Origin: Listeria immobilis
GTDB taxonomy: Bacteria > Bacillota > Bacilli > Lactobacillales > Listeriaceae
Assembly (NCBI RefSeq): GCF_014322765.1
Contig: NZ_JAASTZ010000023.1
Coordinates: 1-40,473, forward strand
DNA length: 40,473 nucleotides
Direction of reading: 5' to 3'
Shown here: positions 15,256 through 23,809 of the stretch, one piece after another
Numbering within the stretch: position 1 is the first letter of the stretch
Layout of the letters: the number at the start of each line of letters is the position of its first letter
Notes under the pieces: model-generated
What the model saw: only the letters and a program-made list of their open reading frames with translations
What the model was told of the DNA's origin: nothing
Databases searched by the model: none
Translations under genes and position numbers: made by a program

Positions 15256-15990
15256 ATGTCTAATATCAAAGGAAAAGTTATTGTAATTACAGGAGCAAGT
15301 AGTGGTATTGGTAGAGCGACTGCTTTACTATTAGCGAAAAAAGGAGCGAAAATTGTTTTGGGAGCCCGTCGTGAAGAGCGCTTAAAAACGATTGTCAAAA
15401 CAATTGTCGATAACGGTGGTGAAGCAACTTATTCCATGACAGATGTCACAAAGAAAGAAGAAGTCGATGAATTAGTTCGAGTAGCATTAGCTACATTTGG
15501 TCAAGTGGATGTTATGTTTAACAACGCAGGAATTATGCCATTATCTCATGTAGAATCGTTTAAAACTGATGAATGGGATAAAATGGTGGACGTGAATATC
15601 AAAGGAGTTTTACATGGATTAGCAGCCGTTATGCCAATTATGCTTGAAGCAGGCGATGGTCAGATTATCACAACAGGTTCAGTGGCTAGTTATAATTCAG
15701 AACCCACAGGCGTTATTTATGCTGGAACAAAATTTGCTATTCGTGCAATTCATGAAGGTCTTAGAAGAGAACTTGATGGACGTATCAAACTTACCCTACT
15801 GGCTCCTGGGGTGACAGATACTGAATTAGGAGCAGATATTACAGAAGAAGACAGTATAAACGGACTTAAAGAAATTAGAAAGTTAGCTATTTCACCTGAA
15901 AGTATTGCAGAAGCATTTTCATTTTTCTATCATTATTGCATAAAAATAACAGCATCCGCTTTTAGTAGGGAGGCGGATGCTGTCAGGTGA
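15256..15990 (+). CDS. Short-chain dehydrogenase/reductase with an altered C-terminus
   Basis: An NAD(P)-dependent oxidoreductase of the classical SDR family: cofactor loop TGASSGIG (residues 12-19), NNAGIM (about 90), catalytic serine in TGSVAS, and the YxxxK pair in YAGTKFA (about 155). Up to ISPESIAEAFSF the sequence follows the family. Then the frame runs through an A/T-rich stretch and into both arms of a hairpin, ending in the aberrant tail FYHYCIKITASAFSREADAV instead of the usual NEIVIRPT-like strand. The last beta strand is therefore probably lost or replaced. It starts with ATG behind AAGGAAGGAG and is likely activated by the divergent MerR protein. Confidence 0.85.
   Translation: MSNIKGKVIVITGASSGIGRATALLLAKKGAKIVLGARREERLKTIVKTIVDNGGEATYSMTDVTKKEEVDELVRVALATFGQVDVMFNNAGIMPLSHVESFKTDEWDKMVDVNIKGVLHGLAAVMPIMLEAGDGQIITTGSVASYNSEPTGVIYAGTKFAIRAIHEGLRRELDGRIKLTLLAPGVTDTELGADITEEDSINGLKEIRKLAISPESIAEAFSFFYHYCIKITASAFSREADAVR
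15949..15983 (-). terminator. Hairpin terminator of the 16056/helicase operon, inside the SDR 3' end
   Basis: ACAGCATCCGC pairs perfectly with GCGGATGCTGT. The T-tract (TTATTTTTA) follows only on the minus strand, so it terminates the minus-strand operon. It is translated as part of the plus-strand SDR frame. Confidence 0.7.
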
Positions 15991-16055
15991 GATATGATTT
16001 TGAAAAAAAGGTTACTTTTAATATACCGAATAAATATGAATAGACTATGAACAAA

Positions 16056-16319
16056 CTATGAAGATTCATTTTTTATTTTTTGCAGTAAAAAGTCTCCTTG
16101 TTTGGTGATGCTATAATACTTTTTTTGAAGGTTATTCTTATCACGCTGGATAAAACCGTGAAATTCCAACCAATAGGTGCAGTAGAGGAGCTCATTTCGA
16201 GTAGCATCTCCAACGATGTCATTTTCCAAGAAATTAATGGTTAATGATTTTATATTATAGGCTGGATTTTTAACGATATTTAACACCATAAAAATAAGAT
16301 CATTTCTAGGTCTTTCCAT
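16056..16319 (-). CDS. Hypothetical winged-helix-like protein of 87 residues
   Basis: A small basic/acidic helical protein. The segment NELLYCTYWLEFHGFIQRDK and KYYSITKQGDFLLQKI has the helix-then-wing look of PadR/MarR-like winged helices, but I cannot name a family. ATG is preceded by GAAGG at about nine bases. It lies 24 bp downstream of the RNA helicase on the same strand, so the two are likely cotranscribed and stop at the hairpin in the SDR tail. Confidence 0.65.
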   Translation of the reverse strand: MERPRNDLIFMVLNIVKNPAYNIKSLTINFLENDIVGDATRNELLYCTYWLEFHGFIQRDKNNLQKKYYSITKQGDFLLQKIKNESS

Positions 16320-16343
16320 GCCAGCAACCTTCTTTTCATTAAA

Positions 16344-17756
16344 TTATCGTTTTCTTGCCTCATTCACTTTTAGCCTCCTGCCCTTTACTTTACGTGAGCG
16401 CATCATTTCAAGCACAGCAGGACCTTTTCCGTTGAGAATTTCTACAAATGAAACTTGATCTTCTATAGTTATAATTCCAATATCTTCTGATGTGATTCCA
16501 TCCAACTTGGAAATGGTACCTACAAAATCTACCGCACGAATTTTTTTCTTTTTCCCACCATTAAAATAAAGTTTCATGATATTTTTATTTAATTTTTCGC
16601 CACGAGCTTTTTTGATAGTTGGACGTTTTTGTTGTTTTTTGCGGAATGCTTCTTCATTTGCTTTTACTTCGATAACGGTTGGCTTGCGTTTCTTTTCAAT
16701 CGTGATATTTAACATAGATTCAATATCTCTAAGCAAGGGATTTTCGTTTGTTTTGACAAAACTGATTGCTTTGCCACTATTTCCTGCGCGACCAGTACGA
16801 CCAATTCGGTGCACATAATTTTCTTTTTCGATTGGTAAATCATAGTTAATTACTAGCGTCACATTTTCCACATCAATGCCTCGACCTGCTACATCTGTGG
16901 CAATTAAAAAGCGCGATTTACCACTTTTAAAATCATCCAGTGCACGAAAACGGTCCTCTTGTCGTAATCCCCCATGGATTTTAGCTGTATTTACTTGAAG
17001 TAAGTCACTTAGTTCATCTACTTGATTTTTGGTATTACAAAAAATAATGGTGCTATCCGGATTTTCAGTAATTAAAACGTCTTGAAGTGTTTTTTCTTTA
17101 TTGTCAGTTTGCATTTCCATATGGATAATCGGATTTGCTTTTTCGGAAGCAATTTCAATAACAGTGGGATTAACTTGATAACGTTCTATTAACGCTTGCA
17201 TTTCTTCTGGTAATGTAGCGGAGAAAAATAGATTTTGCCGTTTGCTAGGTAAAAATTGAAGAATATCCTCTACTTGGTCTATAAAGCCCATACTAAGCAT
17301 TTCATCTACTTCATCTAGTACTAAATGTGTCACCTTATCAACTTTAAGTGATCCTTTTTCAATATGATCTAATAATCGTCCTGGTGTTCCTACTACAATA
17401 TGATTTTTTTGACTTAATTCTAGTTTTTGTTTAGCAAATGGTGATTGTCCATAAATTGCGGCTGCTTTAATTCGCTTAAATCTACCAATATTAGTACATT
17501 CTGTTTTTACTTGCATGGCAAGCTCTCTTGTCGGCACAATAATTAAAGCTTGAGGTTTATTTTCTTCCCAAATAACTTGTTCAGAAAGTGGAATTGCAAA
17601 TGCAGCTGTTTTTCCGCTTCCGGTTTGTGATTTTGCGACAATGTCTTTACCTGTTAATGCTACAGGAATTACTTCTTTTTGAACAGGGGTCGCTTCTTTA
17701 TATCCTAGCTCATTAATTGCTCGTTTAATTTCTTCACTTAACTTTAAATTATTCAT
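16344..17756 (-). CDS. DEAD-box RNA helicase, DbpA/YxiN type
   Basis: An ATP-dependent RNA helicase of 470 residues. The motifs are Q motif ([14 protein letters not shown]), Walker [34 protein letters not shown], motif II as DEVD (where most relatives read DEAD), FFSATLP, and [10 protein letters not shown]. The C-terminal 75 residues (from [20 protein letters not shown]) match the DbpA RNA-binding domain, which in DbpA and YxiN recognises hairpin 92 of 23S rRNA, so a role in 50S assembly is likely. The start at 17756 has GAGG six bases upstream, better placed than the ATG at 17768. Confidence 0.9.
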   Translation of the reverse strand: MNNLKLSEEIKRAINELGYKEATPVQKEVIPVALTGKDIVAKSQTGSGKTAAFAIPLSEQVIWEENKPQALIIVPTRELAMQVKTECTNIGRFKRIKAAAIYGQSPFAKQKLELSQKNHIVVGTPGRLLDHIEKGSLKVDKVTHLVLDEVDEMLSMGFIDQVEDILQFLPSKRQNLFFSATLPEEMQALIERYQVNPTVIEIASEKANPIIHMEMQTDNKEKTLQDVLITENPDSTIIFCNTKNQVDELSDLLQVNTAKIHGGLRQEDRFRALDDFKSGKSRFLIATDVAGRGIDVENVTLVINYDLPIEKENYVHRIGRTGRAGNSGKAISFVKTNENPLLRDIESMLNITIEKKRKPTVIEVKANEEAFRKKQQKRPTIKKARGEKLNKNIMKLYFNGGKKKKIRAVDFVGTISKLDGITSEDIGIITIEDQVSFVEILNGKGPAVLEMMRSRKVKGRRLKVNEARKR

Positions 17757-17818
17757 GTCAGTCCTCATTTCCTCATCCCATCATATCATATTTGGACATC
17801 AAGGATAATACAAATTGT

Positions 17819-17847
17819 TTGAACTTCCTGCTTTTTTCCTCTAAAAT
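17819..17847 (+). promoter_or_regulatory. Promoter of the repetitive helical protein gene
   Basis: TTGAAC (17819-17824), a 17-bp spacer and TAAAAT (17842-17847). No sigma-B-like GGGTAT box is seen. Confidence 0.55.
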
Positions 17848-17880
17848 GAACTATAAGCCCCCAAAATAAGGAGGAAAATG

Positions 17881-18141
17881 ATGAATTTAGAGGATTTACA
17901 GAATAAAGTAACGGAGTCATTGCCACTGGAAAATTTAGGACAACTGACAGAAGATGCAACTACTAAAGCTTCTGAACTCGGCGAGCAAGCAACTAATGTA
18001 ACCGAAAATCTACAAGATAAAGCTACCAATATTACAGAGACCTTGCAAGATCAAGCAGGTGGTCTCACAGAAAACTTGCAAGATACTGCAAATGAACTAA
18101 CTGGTGGTTTTTTGGATAAGATAAAGAATTTATTTCAATAA
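17881..18141 (+). CDS. Repetitive amphipathic helical protein (LEA/apolipoprotein-like)
   Basis: An 86-residue acidic protein made of near-repeats of about 11 residues: VTENLQDKATN, ITETLQDQAGG and LTENLQDTANE in tandem (about residues 39-71), preceded by looser copies. Cysteine, tryptophan and proline are almost absent. The pattern recalls LEA/YtxH-like stress proteins that form amphipathic helices. The second ATG (17881) is preferred, six bases after GGAGG; the one at 17878 is too close. It is monocistronic with its own promoter and terminator. Its function is unknown; a stress or surface-tethering role would be speculation. Confidence 0.75.
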   Translation: MNLEDLQNKVTESLPLENLGQLTEDATTKASELGEQATNVTENLQDKATNITETLQDQAGGLTENLQDTANELTGGFLDKIKNLFQ

Positions 18142-18187
18142 AAATAGCCTCTTATTAGAACCTATTTCTAATAAGAGGCTATTTTTT
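18141..18187. terminator. Strong bidirectional terminator
   Basis: A perfect 19-bp stem (18141-18159 with 18167-18185) with A-tract and T-tract on the two sides. It holds the end of the upstream gene's stop codon and abuts the stop of the convergent phosphatase. Confidence 0.9.
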
Positions 18188-18797
18188 AAGTTGTGGCTGT
18201 TTTAACTGCCTCGATATGTGTTCCGTTCTCAAAATCATGATTGATGAAGTTAACTAGACTAAATGCGCCATTTTCAAATTCGAATTTTAAAATACACCCG
18301 TTTTTTAACCCACTTATTATGCCAATCTTACTTGTGTTCTCCCAGTAACGAGCAAATTGCGCACATGCCGCTCCATGAGAAACAGCAAAAATCACTTCAT
18401 ACTCCCCTTGACTCATAATACTCTCTATCGTCGTAACTATTCGATTTTGAAAGTCTTTTTCTCGTTCCCCTCCATATGCTGCAAAAAAGTCCCCGTATGG
18501 CAGTGCTGGATTTAAATCTTCACTTTCTCCTTCAAATGTTCCAAAATCCCACTCTTTTAATCCTTTTAATCTTATGTAATCCATTTTTGTGACTAATTCT
18601 AAAGTGTCTGAAGCTCTTTCTGATGTGGAACTATAGGCTTTATCAAACTGAATATTATTTTCTTGAAAGTAGCTTCCCGCTATTTTGGCTTGTTTGATTC
18701 CAAGTTCTGTCAGCGGTGCATCACAAAAGCCTTGAATTTTTTTTCGTTCATTAAATAATGTTTGTCCATGACGCATTAAATATAATGTTTTTTTCAT
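18186..18797 (-). CDS. Histidine phosphatase family protein (phosphoglycerate mutase-like)
   Basis: A 203-residue enzyme with the phosphohistidine motif LMRHGQTLFNERKKIQG at the N-terminus (catalytic His about residue 9), the distal ERASDTLEL and EWDFGTFEGES segments, and the second catalytic histidine in AVSHGAA (about 140). Members are phosphatases acting on small phosphates, and few are true mutases; the substrate cannot be predicted. ATG follows GGAGGGAA. It stands alone between a shared terminator and a divergent VOC gene. Confidence 0.88.
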   Translation of the reverse strand: MKKTLYLMRHGQTLFNERKKIQGFCDAPLTELGIKQAKIAGSYFQENNIQFDKAYSSTSERASDTLELVTKMDYIRLKGLKEWDFGTFEGESEDLNPALPYGDFFAAYGGEREKDFQNRIVTTIESIMSQGEYEVIFAVSHGAACAQFARYWENTSKIGIISGLKNGCILKFEFENGAFSLVNFINHDFENGTHIEAVKTATT

Positions 18798-18898
18798 ACA
18801 ATTCCCTCCAAAATATAGCTTATTTATAGTCTACCACCCTGAAGTAACTCCAAGTCAAGTAAATGATTATCTTAACTTTTCCTCTTTTCACTCGTATC

Positions 18899-18907
18899 TG
18901 CTATAAT
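18899..18907 (+). promoter_or_regulatory. Extended -10 promoter of the VOC gene
   Basis: TG-C-TATAAT, a consensus extended -10, about 55 bp before the start codon. The -35 is poor. Confidence 0.55.
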
Positions 18908-18961
18908 AAAACCACTTAAATAATTCTTACTTAAACGAATATAAATCGAGGAGGAGTTCCA

Positions 18962-19369
18962 ATGGTTTTAAATGTTTATTTAACTTTCAGGACACAATCC
19001 AAAGAGGCTATTACGTTTTATGAAGAGGTTTTTGGGACTAAATGCATGGATTTAAAGACATACGGTGAAGTTCATCCAGAAAACGAACCTATTGATGACG
19101 AATTAAAAGATTTAGTTATGAATGCTAGTTTGCTCATTGATGGTGTAAAAGTAATGTTTTCGGATATTCCCAAATCTATGCCACTCACTTTTGGTGATAA
19201 TATTACCTTAGTGATTGACACAACTGACGAAATGCGACTAACCAAGCAATTTAACCAACTTGCTGAAGGCGGTACGGTCACTATGCCGCTTGCCAAGACT
19301 TTTTGGTCAGATAAATATGGGCAGGTTACTGATCGTTTTGGTACAGGATGGCAATTTAATTTATCTTAA
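18962..19369 (+). CDS. VOC-family (PhnB/glyoxalase-like) protein
   Basis: A 135-residue protein of the vicinal-oxygen-chelate fold in the PhnB-like subgroup: LNVYLTFRTQSKEAITFYEE at the start, MNASLLIDGVKVMFSDIP in the middle, and LAKTFWSDKYGQVTDRFGTGWQFNL at the end, which is the typical closing signature. Function is not known for most of this subgroup. The start follows GAGGAGGAG. It precedes the YdeI-like gene by about 115 bp on the same strand; a separate promoter is possible. Confidence 0.85.
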   Translation: MVLNVYLTFRTQSKEAITFYEEVFGTKCMDLKTYGEVHPENEPIDDELKDLVMNASLLIDGVKVMFSDIPKSMPLTFGDNITLVIDTTDEMRLTKQFNQLAEGGTVTMPLAKTFWSDKYGQVTDRFGTGWQFNLS

Positions 19370-19484
19370 TATTAGCCACTTTCTTCTCAGCAAATTTGCA
19401 CGAGGCGTTCTTATTAAGGTAAACTAACACATACCAAAAAGTAATTTTTAGCATGGTAATCAACAGAAACGAGGTAATTCTTAG

Positions 19485-20078
19485 ATGACAAAAACTGAAT
19501 TAAATCCAAAAGTAGATTCATTACTTAACAAACCAAGTAATTGGCAAGCTGAATTTAAAGCATTACGAGCAATTGCAATTGAATTTGAACTAACAGAAGA
19601 GTTTAAATGGGGCAAACCTTGCTATGCTTTAAATGGTGGTAATATCTTTCTTATTCATGGTTTTAACGAGTATTGCGCTCTTCTATTTATGAAAGGAGCT
19701 CTTCTACGCGATCCCGATAATATTTTAATTCAACAAACTGAAAATGTACAAGCAGCCAGACAAATCAGATTTACCAACCTTCAACAAATTTTAGATATGA
19801 AGGATACTTTAAAAAGTTACATTCAAAACGCAATTGAAGTGGAGGCAGCTGGATTAAAAGTGGAAGTGAAACAAGATAGAACATTTCCTATTCCTGAAGA
19901 ACTTCAAGCAAGATTTGATGAATTGCCTGCCTTTAAAGAAGCTTTTGAAGCACTCACACCTGGACGTCAAAGAGCATACTTGTTATTTTTTGCAGCTCCA
20001 AAGCAATCTAAAACACGGATTTCTCGGATTGAAAAATATCAAGAGCAAATATTCGATGGTTTAGGGCTTAAAGATTAA
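19485..20078 (+). CDS. YdeI/OmdA-like protein with DUF1801 domain
   Basis: A 197-residue soluble protein. Residues about 15-120 fit DUF1801 (YdhG/YdeI-like), including EFKWGKPCYALNGGNIFLI. The C-terminal 55 residues (AFKEAFEALTPGRQRAYLLF, then SKTRISRIEKYQ) fit the OmdA/bacteriocin-protection motif. Bacillus YdeI and relatives are linked to peptide-stress resistance only by weak evidence. ATG follows ACGAGGT. A hairpin terminator shared with the convergent gene ends it. Confidence 0.85.
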   Translation: MTKTELNPKVDSLLNKPSNWQAEFKALRAIAIEFELTEEFKWGKPCYALNGGNIFLIHGFNEYCALLFMKGALLRDPDNILIQQTENVQAARQIRFTNLQQILDMKDTLKSYIQNAIEVEAAGLKVEVKQDRTFPIPEELQARFDELPAFKEAFEALTPGRQRAYLLFFAAPKQSKTRISRIEKYQEQIFDGLGLKD

Positions 20079-20083
20079 ATTTT

Positions 20084-20136
20084 AATAAGCGTCGATAGGA
20101 GCCTTTTGAAGTTCTCCCATCAACGCTTATTTTTTA
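20084..20136. terminator. Bidirectional terminator
   Basis: AATAAGCGT-GAT-GGAG pairs with CTCC-ATC-ACGCTTATT with two mismatches, followed by a T-tract. The stop codon of the minus-strand gene lies in this tract. Confidence 0.75.
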
Positions 20137-20763
20137 GTTATTTTCTTCGTTTATTTCCTCTTTATATTCATCTAATGCATCGGCTTGTACATCATTAATT
20201 TCTTTTTCTGTTTCACCGCTTTCACCAAACAATTCCGTTTCTTTCTCACTATCAATATTCATTTTTCCAAAATTAACGCCTAATGGAATATAATATTTGT
20301 TCTCTACTTCATAGGATAAAAATAGCATATAAGTTTCATTGATTTCCATTTTTTCATAGCCAGCTACATGATAAGTAGTATTGGTTTTTTTATCATAACC
20401 TTCATTTTCATAAATTGGGATAATGGAATCTTCTACTATATTTTGCGTGGTTGCATCTTTAATTACTTGCGATACTTTGAAATCAGACATTCTATATACA
20501 TTTAAAATATCTCCTTCTTCGCTACGTTTCACTTCGGAATCACCTTGTTTATCAAGTTTACCGATAACAATCAGATCACTAGCGTTTGTTAACTCTTCTT
20601 CTGTAGAATAACCATCAATTTTAGCTTCTACTGAAATTTCCTTTGGTTTAGCAGAAACGTTAGATGGTTTCATTTTTTGATAAGTGATATAACCCCCTAC
20701 ACTTAGTAAAAAAACGGCGATTATACTAATAATAGTTATTTTTTTCTTCGTCATAAACATCAT
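20134..20763 (-). CDS. Membrane-anchored extracytoplasmic protein, partner of the metzincin gene
   Basis: A protein of about 206-209 residues. A basic N-terminus (MTKKK) is followed by a single hydrophobic helix (ITIISIIAVFLLSVGGYITY) with no lipobox cysteine, so it is probably an N-in signal anchor. The extracellular part begins with a linker and continues with strands such as ELTNASDLIVIGKLDK and YMLFLSYEVENKYYIPLG, ending in a very acidic tail. ATGs at codons 1, 2 and 4 are possible; the fourth (20754) has the best spacing from GTGG. No family is recognised. It lies 13 bp downstream of the protease gene, so it is almost surely cotranscribed. Confidence 0.75.
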   Translation of the reverse strand: MMFMTKKKITIISIIAVFLLSVGGYITYQKMKPSNVSAKPKEISVEAKIDGYSTEEELTNASDLIVIGKLDKQGDSEVKRSEEGDILNVYRMSDFKVSQVIKDATTQNIVEDSIIPIYENEGYDKKTNTTYHVAGYEKMEINETYMLFLSYEVENKYYIPLGVNFGKMNIDSEKETELFGESGETEKEINDVQADALDEYKEEINEENN

Positions 20764-20776
20764 CCACTCTTTCTAT

Positions 20777-21301
20777 TTAATATTTTACATTTATACCTTT
20801 TTTATCATCTGATAAAGGATATGCTTTTCCATTAAATTTCGTTTTTCGCATAACGGAAATTGAATTATTTTTAGCTTGAGTATGTGATAATCCAATTGCA
20901 TGCCCTACTTCATGGACTACTGTTTCTTTTTTATTTGCATCACTAGCTTTTTTAAATGCAGCATAATAGACAATACTTGAACTTCTTTTAGTCTTGTAAT
21001 ACGTCGTAGCATAGGTTCCATTACTTTCACTACTATACGAATTGGTAATGATAACTCCGAATGGACCTGAACATTTCACTAATTTCACCGGGCTGCCAGA
21101 ATAGTTCCATTTTGTTGCATAATTCATATAGCCCTCCATTTTTTGTTTTACAATAGATGAATTATTAAAATAACTAATAAATTTAGGATTAGTTGCTTTT
21201 TGACCGTTTAGAATATAGGCCTCCCCTTCCACTGGATTTAACAGCACTGCACACATAGAAAAAACAGCGAACAAAATAAACACAAATTTCCTTTTTAGCA
21301 T
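20777..21301 (-). CDS. Secreted metzincin (matrixin-like) zinc metalloprotease
   Basis: A 174-residue precursor with a signal peptide (MLKRK, hydrophobic core, likely cleavage after GEA at about residue 27). The mature part carries the metzincin signature HEVGHAIGLSH (HExxHxxGxxH, about residues 130-140), giving three zinc-binding histidines and the catalytic glutamate. A Met-turn candidate SVMRKT follows about ten residues later. The order of secondary-structure elements and the ending SDDKKGI fit the matrixin (M10) group. There is no cysteine-switch prodomain. It is small, like a bare catalytic domain. Substrate is unknown; host or cell-wall proteins are possibilities. ATG follows AAAGGAGG. 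Confidence 0.85.
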   Translation of the reverse strand: MLKRKFVFILFAVFSMCAVLLNPVEGEAYILNGQKATNPKFISYFNNSSIVKQKMEGYMNYATKWNYSGSPVKLVKCSGPFGVIITNSYSSESNGTYATTYYKTKRSSSIVYYAAFKKASDANKKETVVHEVGHAIGLSHTQAKNNSISVMRKTKFNGKAYPLSDDKKGINVKY

Positions 21302-21722
21302 TTCTTAGTTGCCTCCTTTTTTTTAAAATAATAAAGAGCAGGTAAACTCGATATTGTTTTCAAAAAAATTGTAACATCCTAGCTTTATGTATAACCAAAA
21401 ATGTAAAGAAGCAAGATATTCTTATTTTATTTGATAAAAAAGATGGCTAATTTAAGAAAGTTTTTATTTTCGCTTGTCTATGAAATGGATATTCCCACTC
21501 TAAATATTCTTCATTTGAGTCATTACTTACAATTTATGCACAGCTATATTAAATTGTCACAAAAAGTTCATTTCTGAATCATATTTATGCCCATTTTCAT
21601 ATTAAATACAGCAATTTAACTATTATTTTTAATAAAAAAGGAAAATAAATAATGTATATGTATGTATATTTATGAGGTGCTATCTGAGAGAAAAATTATA
21701 ATTCAACTTCCATTCTATACAT
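21302..21722. other. 420-bp intergenic region without a gene
   Basis: A/T-rich sequence upstream of the metzincin gene and downstream of the acyltransferase terminator. It should hold the protease promoter, but I could not pick a convincing -35/-10 pair. No coding pattern with a ribosome binding site is visible on either strand. Confidence 0.5.
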
Positions 21723-21747
21723 AAAAAAACCCGCCAATCAGCGGGTT
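21723..21747 (-). terminator. Terminator of the acyltransferase gene
   Basis: AACCCGC and GCGGGTT form a perfect 7-bp stem; on the minus strand it is followed by seven Ts. Confidence 0.85.
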
Positions 21748-21774
21748 AAAATTATCATCCTACAAACTTTATAC

Positions 21775-22734
21775 TTATTTCTTTTTAAATATCAAAGTAA
21801 ATATAGAGTAAATGGAAATAGCAAGCATTAAAGCAAAGGTTAACTGGAATGTGGCTGTTTGTTCTGCAAAAAAAGCTGCCTTTGGTACCATGAAGAAAAT
21901 TATGATTGGATGTAAAACATAAGGATATAACGTATTATTACCAACCACAACTAAGTTTGTTTTTTTAGTAGGAACTAATATAATAAGTAATGCAATCCAT
22001 AAAAATGCTAATGCAAATGATGCAACTATGTTAATTAAATATCCCATTGTTGATGCGCTAAATGCTGCTTTGTCTGAAAAAACAGAAAATAAAGAAAAAT
22101 ATGCATTTGAATTCGCTGAAAATAAATAATATGAAGCGCCAATTAATACTACAAAAGCGGCTATACCTATGTATTTATATTTTCCAATTAAATTACGAAC
22201 TTTAACCAAACCGTCTGTACCTAAATAAAATCCGGCTATAAAGTAAGGCGCAAAACTAAGTATTCTTGTAATTGTTAAAAACTGCGTCCCGTAAAAATAT
22301 CTATTAACCACCGCTAAGACTAACAAAATCGCAACTAAAAACAATGTATCTTTTGCATATTTCCCACGTTTATTAGCATAAATTGCGAATAATGTCCAAG
22401 CTGCTAATGCCAATAAATACCATAAATGATAAGCTGGTGTAACTAATGTTTTCATGCTAATTGTTGGATAATAGCCGATTATCAGCCCTAATAATAAAAA
22501 TAATGGTTGAAATACAATAAAAATACCAATAAGTTTACCAATTTTCTTAAAATTTGCTCTTTGTGTACATATCCCACTAATAAAAATAAAAGCTGGCATA
22601 TGAAAGGCATAAATAATATCAACCAATACTTTTTCTTTAGATCCCACTATTAGTAAGATATGCCCAAACATTACTAGAAAAATAAGCAGCCCTTTCATAT
22701 TAGATATTTGAATATCATATCCTTTTTCTTTCAA
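21775..22734 (-). CDS. Acyltransferase family 3 membrane protein
   Basis: A 319-residue integral membrane protein with about ten hydrophobic helices. It has the family's N-terminal signature: ISNMKGLLIFLVMFGHIL (with the conserved histidine) and FHMPAFIFISG. Relatives O-acetylate polysaccharides or other envelope molecules; the acceptor here is unknown. The start is set at the TTG at 22734, behind GGAGGAGAAAAA; an upstream TTG at 22779 lacks a good Shine-Dalgarno. It is monocistronic, with its own promoter and terminator, in a variable zone between the protease pair and decayed genes. Confidence 0.85.
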   Translation of the reverse strand: MKEKGYDIQISNMKGLLIFLVMFGHILLIVGSKEKVLVDIIYAFHMPAFIFISGICTQRANFKKIGKLIGIFIVFQPLFLLLGLIIGYYPTISMKTLVTPAYHLWYLLALAAWTLFAIYANKRGKYAKDTLFLVAILLVLAVVNRYFYGTQFLTITRILSFAPYFIAGFYLGTDGLVKVRNLIGKYKYIGIAAFVVLIGASYYLFSANSNAYFSLFSVFSDKAAFSASTMGYLINIVASFALAFLWIALLIILVPTKKTNLVVVGNNTLYPYVLHPIIIFFMVPKAAFFAEQTATFQLTFALMLAISIYSIFTLIFKKK

Positions 22735-22808
22735 TTTTTCTCCTCCAATAGTTATGTAATTTATTATATTCCCTCCCAATTAATATACCTCAGATTAAAA
22801 TTTAAAAC

Positions 22809-22837
22809 AGTATAATAGCATAGCGCTTTATTTACAA
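22809..22837 (-). promoter_or_regulatory. Promoter of the acyltransferase gene
   Basis: On the minus strand TTGTAA (22832-22837), a 17-bp spacer and TATACT (22809-22814). Confidence 0.55.
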
Positions 22838-23452
22838 GATATGAAACTATTTGAGACAGCATAAAATCCATACTTATATATAGGATAACGAGATATACTA
22901 ATAACCAATCTTGCAATAAAATATGATAAAAATGGATAATGATTATAAATTTAGAAACACATATTGTTCAAGCTAATATGGATGCTATTTATGTAGCGGG
23001 ATGGTTCAGATATATGGCTTGGATATAAAATGCAACTTTAAAATACAATTATTATTACAAACTATTTTACAACAACATAATCAGACAAAATAAATAGCTT
23101 TTCATATTTACGAAAGTTGAATTTACCACATAAAACACTAAATTTTCTTTTATAAAATCTTCTTTATTACCTTTTCGCATGGAACTAGCAAAATTAATCT
23201 GTCATAAGTTTATCAGAAGAACACTTTATAACTTCTATGTGCTTAACCATTTGAATAATCCTTATCAACTAAATTATAGCTTCTTTATTTAGCTCAATGG
23301 TTAATTATTCAATTTCTAACAAAAACCAGAAACAAAAATCTACTTAAACAATTTTCGTTTCTACTCTCTATCTTTCAAGTCCTATATTTTTCTCTTTTCA
23401 TTATAATCAAATTATATCTCAGAAAGATATTCTGTGCTTTTCAAGGTATTAT
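22838..23452. other. 615-bp gap with no intact gene
   Basis: Very A/T-rich. A plus-strand frame near 22940-23030 reads LETHIVQANMDAIYVAGW before a stop, which looks protein-like and may be a relic, but there is no start, Shine-Dalgarno or recognisable family. Nothing else supports a gene. Confidence 0.4.
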
Positions 23453-23785
23453 TTAATTATTAAATTTTTTTGATTTTCGTACTGGTTTTTTCTCTCCACC
23501 TAAGAGTATTGCAAGTATCAAGAATATATATGGATGAGTGAATAATAAGACCTCCAATACTCCTATTTGATAAAATAACAAATTTAATTCATCACTCATG
23601 AAAGCCATGTGTAATACATACACAAATAGCACTGCTAAAGAAAAAAATGTGAGCCCTATTAATGCTTTTCCTGCTAAAGTGAATTTGTATTTTTCTAATA
23701 CCAAAGCAAATATTGATCCAAACACTCCTATAATAATAAATAAATATATAAGCATGTACCATGGGTCAAAAATAACTGGTTCCAT
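23453..23785 (-). CDS. Small polytopic membrane protein of 110 residues
   Basis: Three or four hydrophobic segments (about residues 8-30, 38-62, 72-84 and 86-97) and a basic tail (KKPVRKSKKF). There are no charged residues in the helices that would suggest transport. The ATG lies 11 bases after AAGGAG. It is 24 bp downstream of the broken DUF2599 gene on the same strand, so it was probably the next gene of that operon. An immunity or secretion-helper role for the DUF2599 product would fit the layout, but is speculation. Confidence 0.65.
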   Translation of the reverse strand: MEPVIFDPWYMLIYLFIIIGVFGSIFALVLEKYKFTLAGKALIGLTFFSLAVLFVYVLHMAFMSDELNLLFYQIGVLEVLLFTHPYIFLILAILLGGEKKPVRKSKKFNN

Positions 23786-23809
23786 ATAAGTATAATCTCC
23801 TTAAGTATT

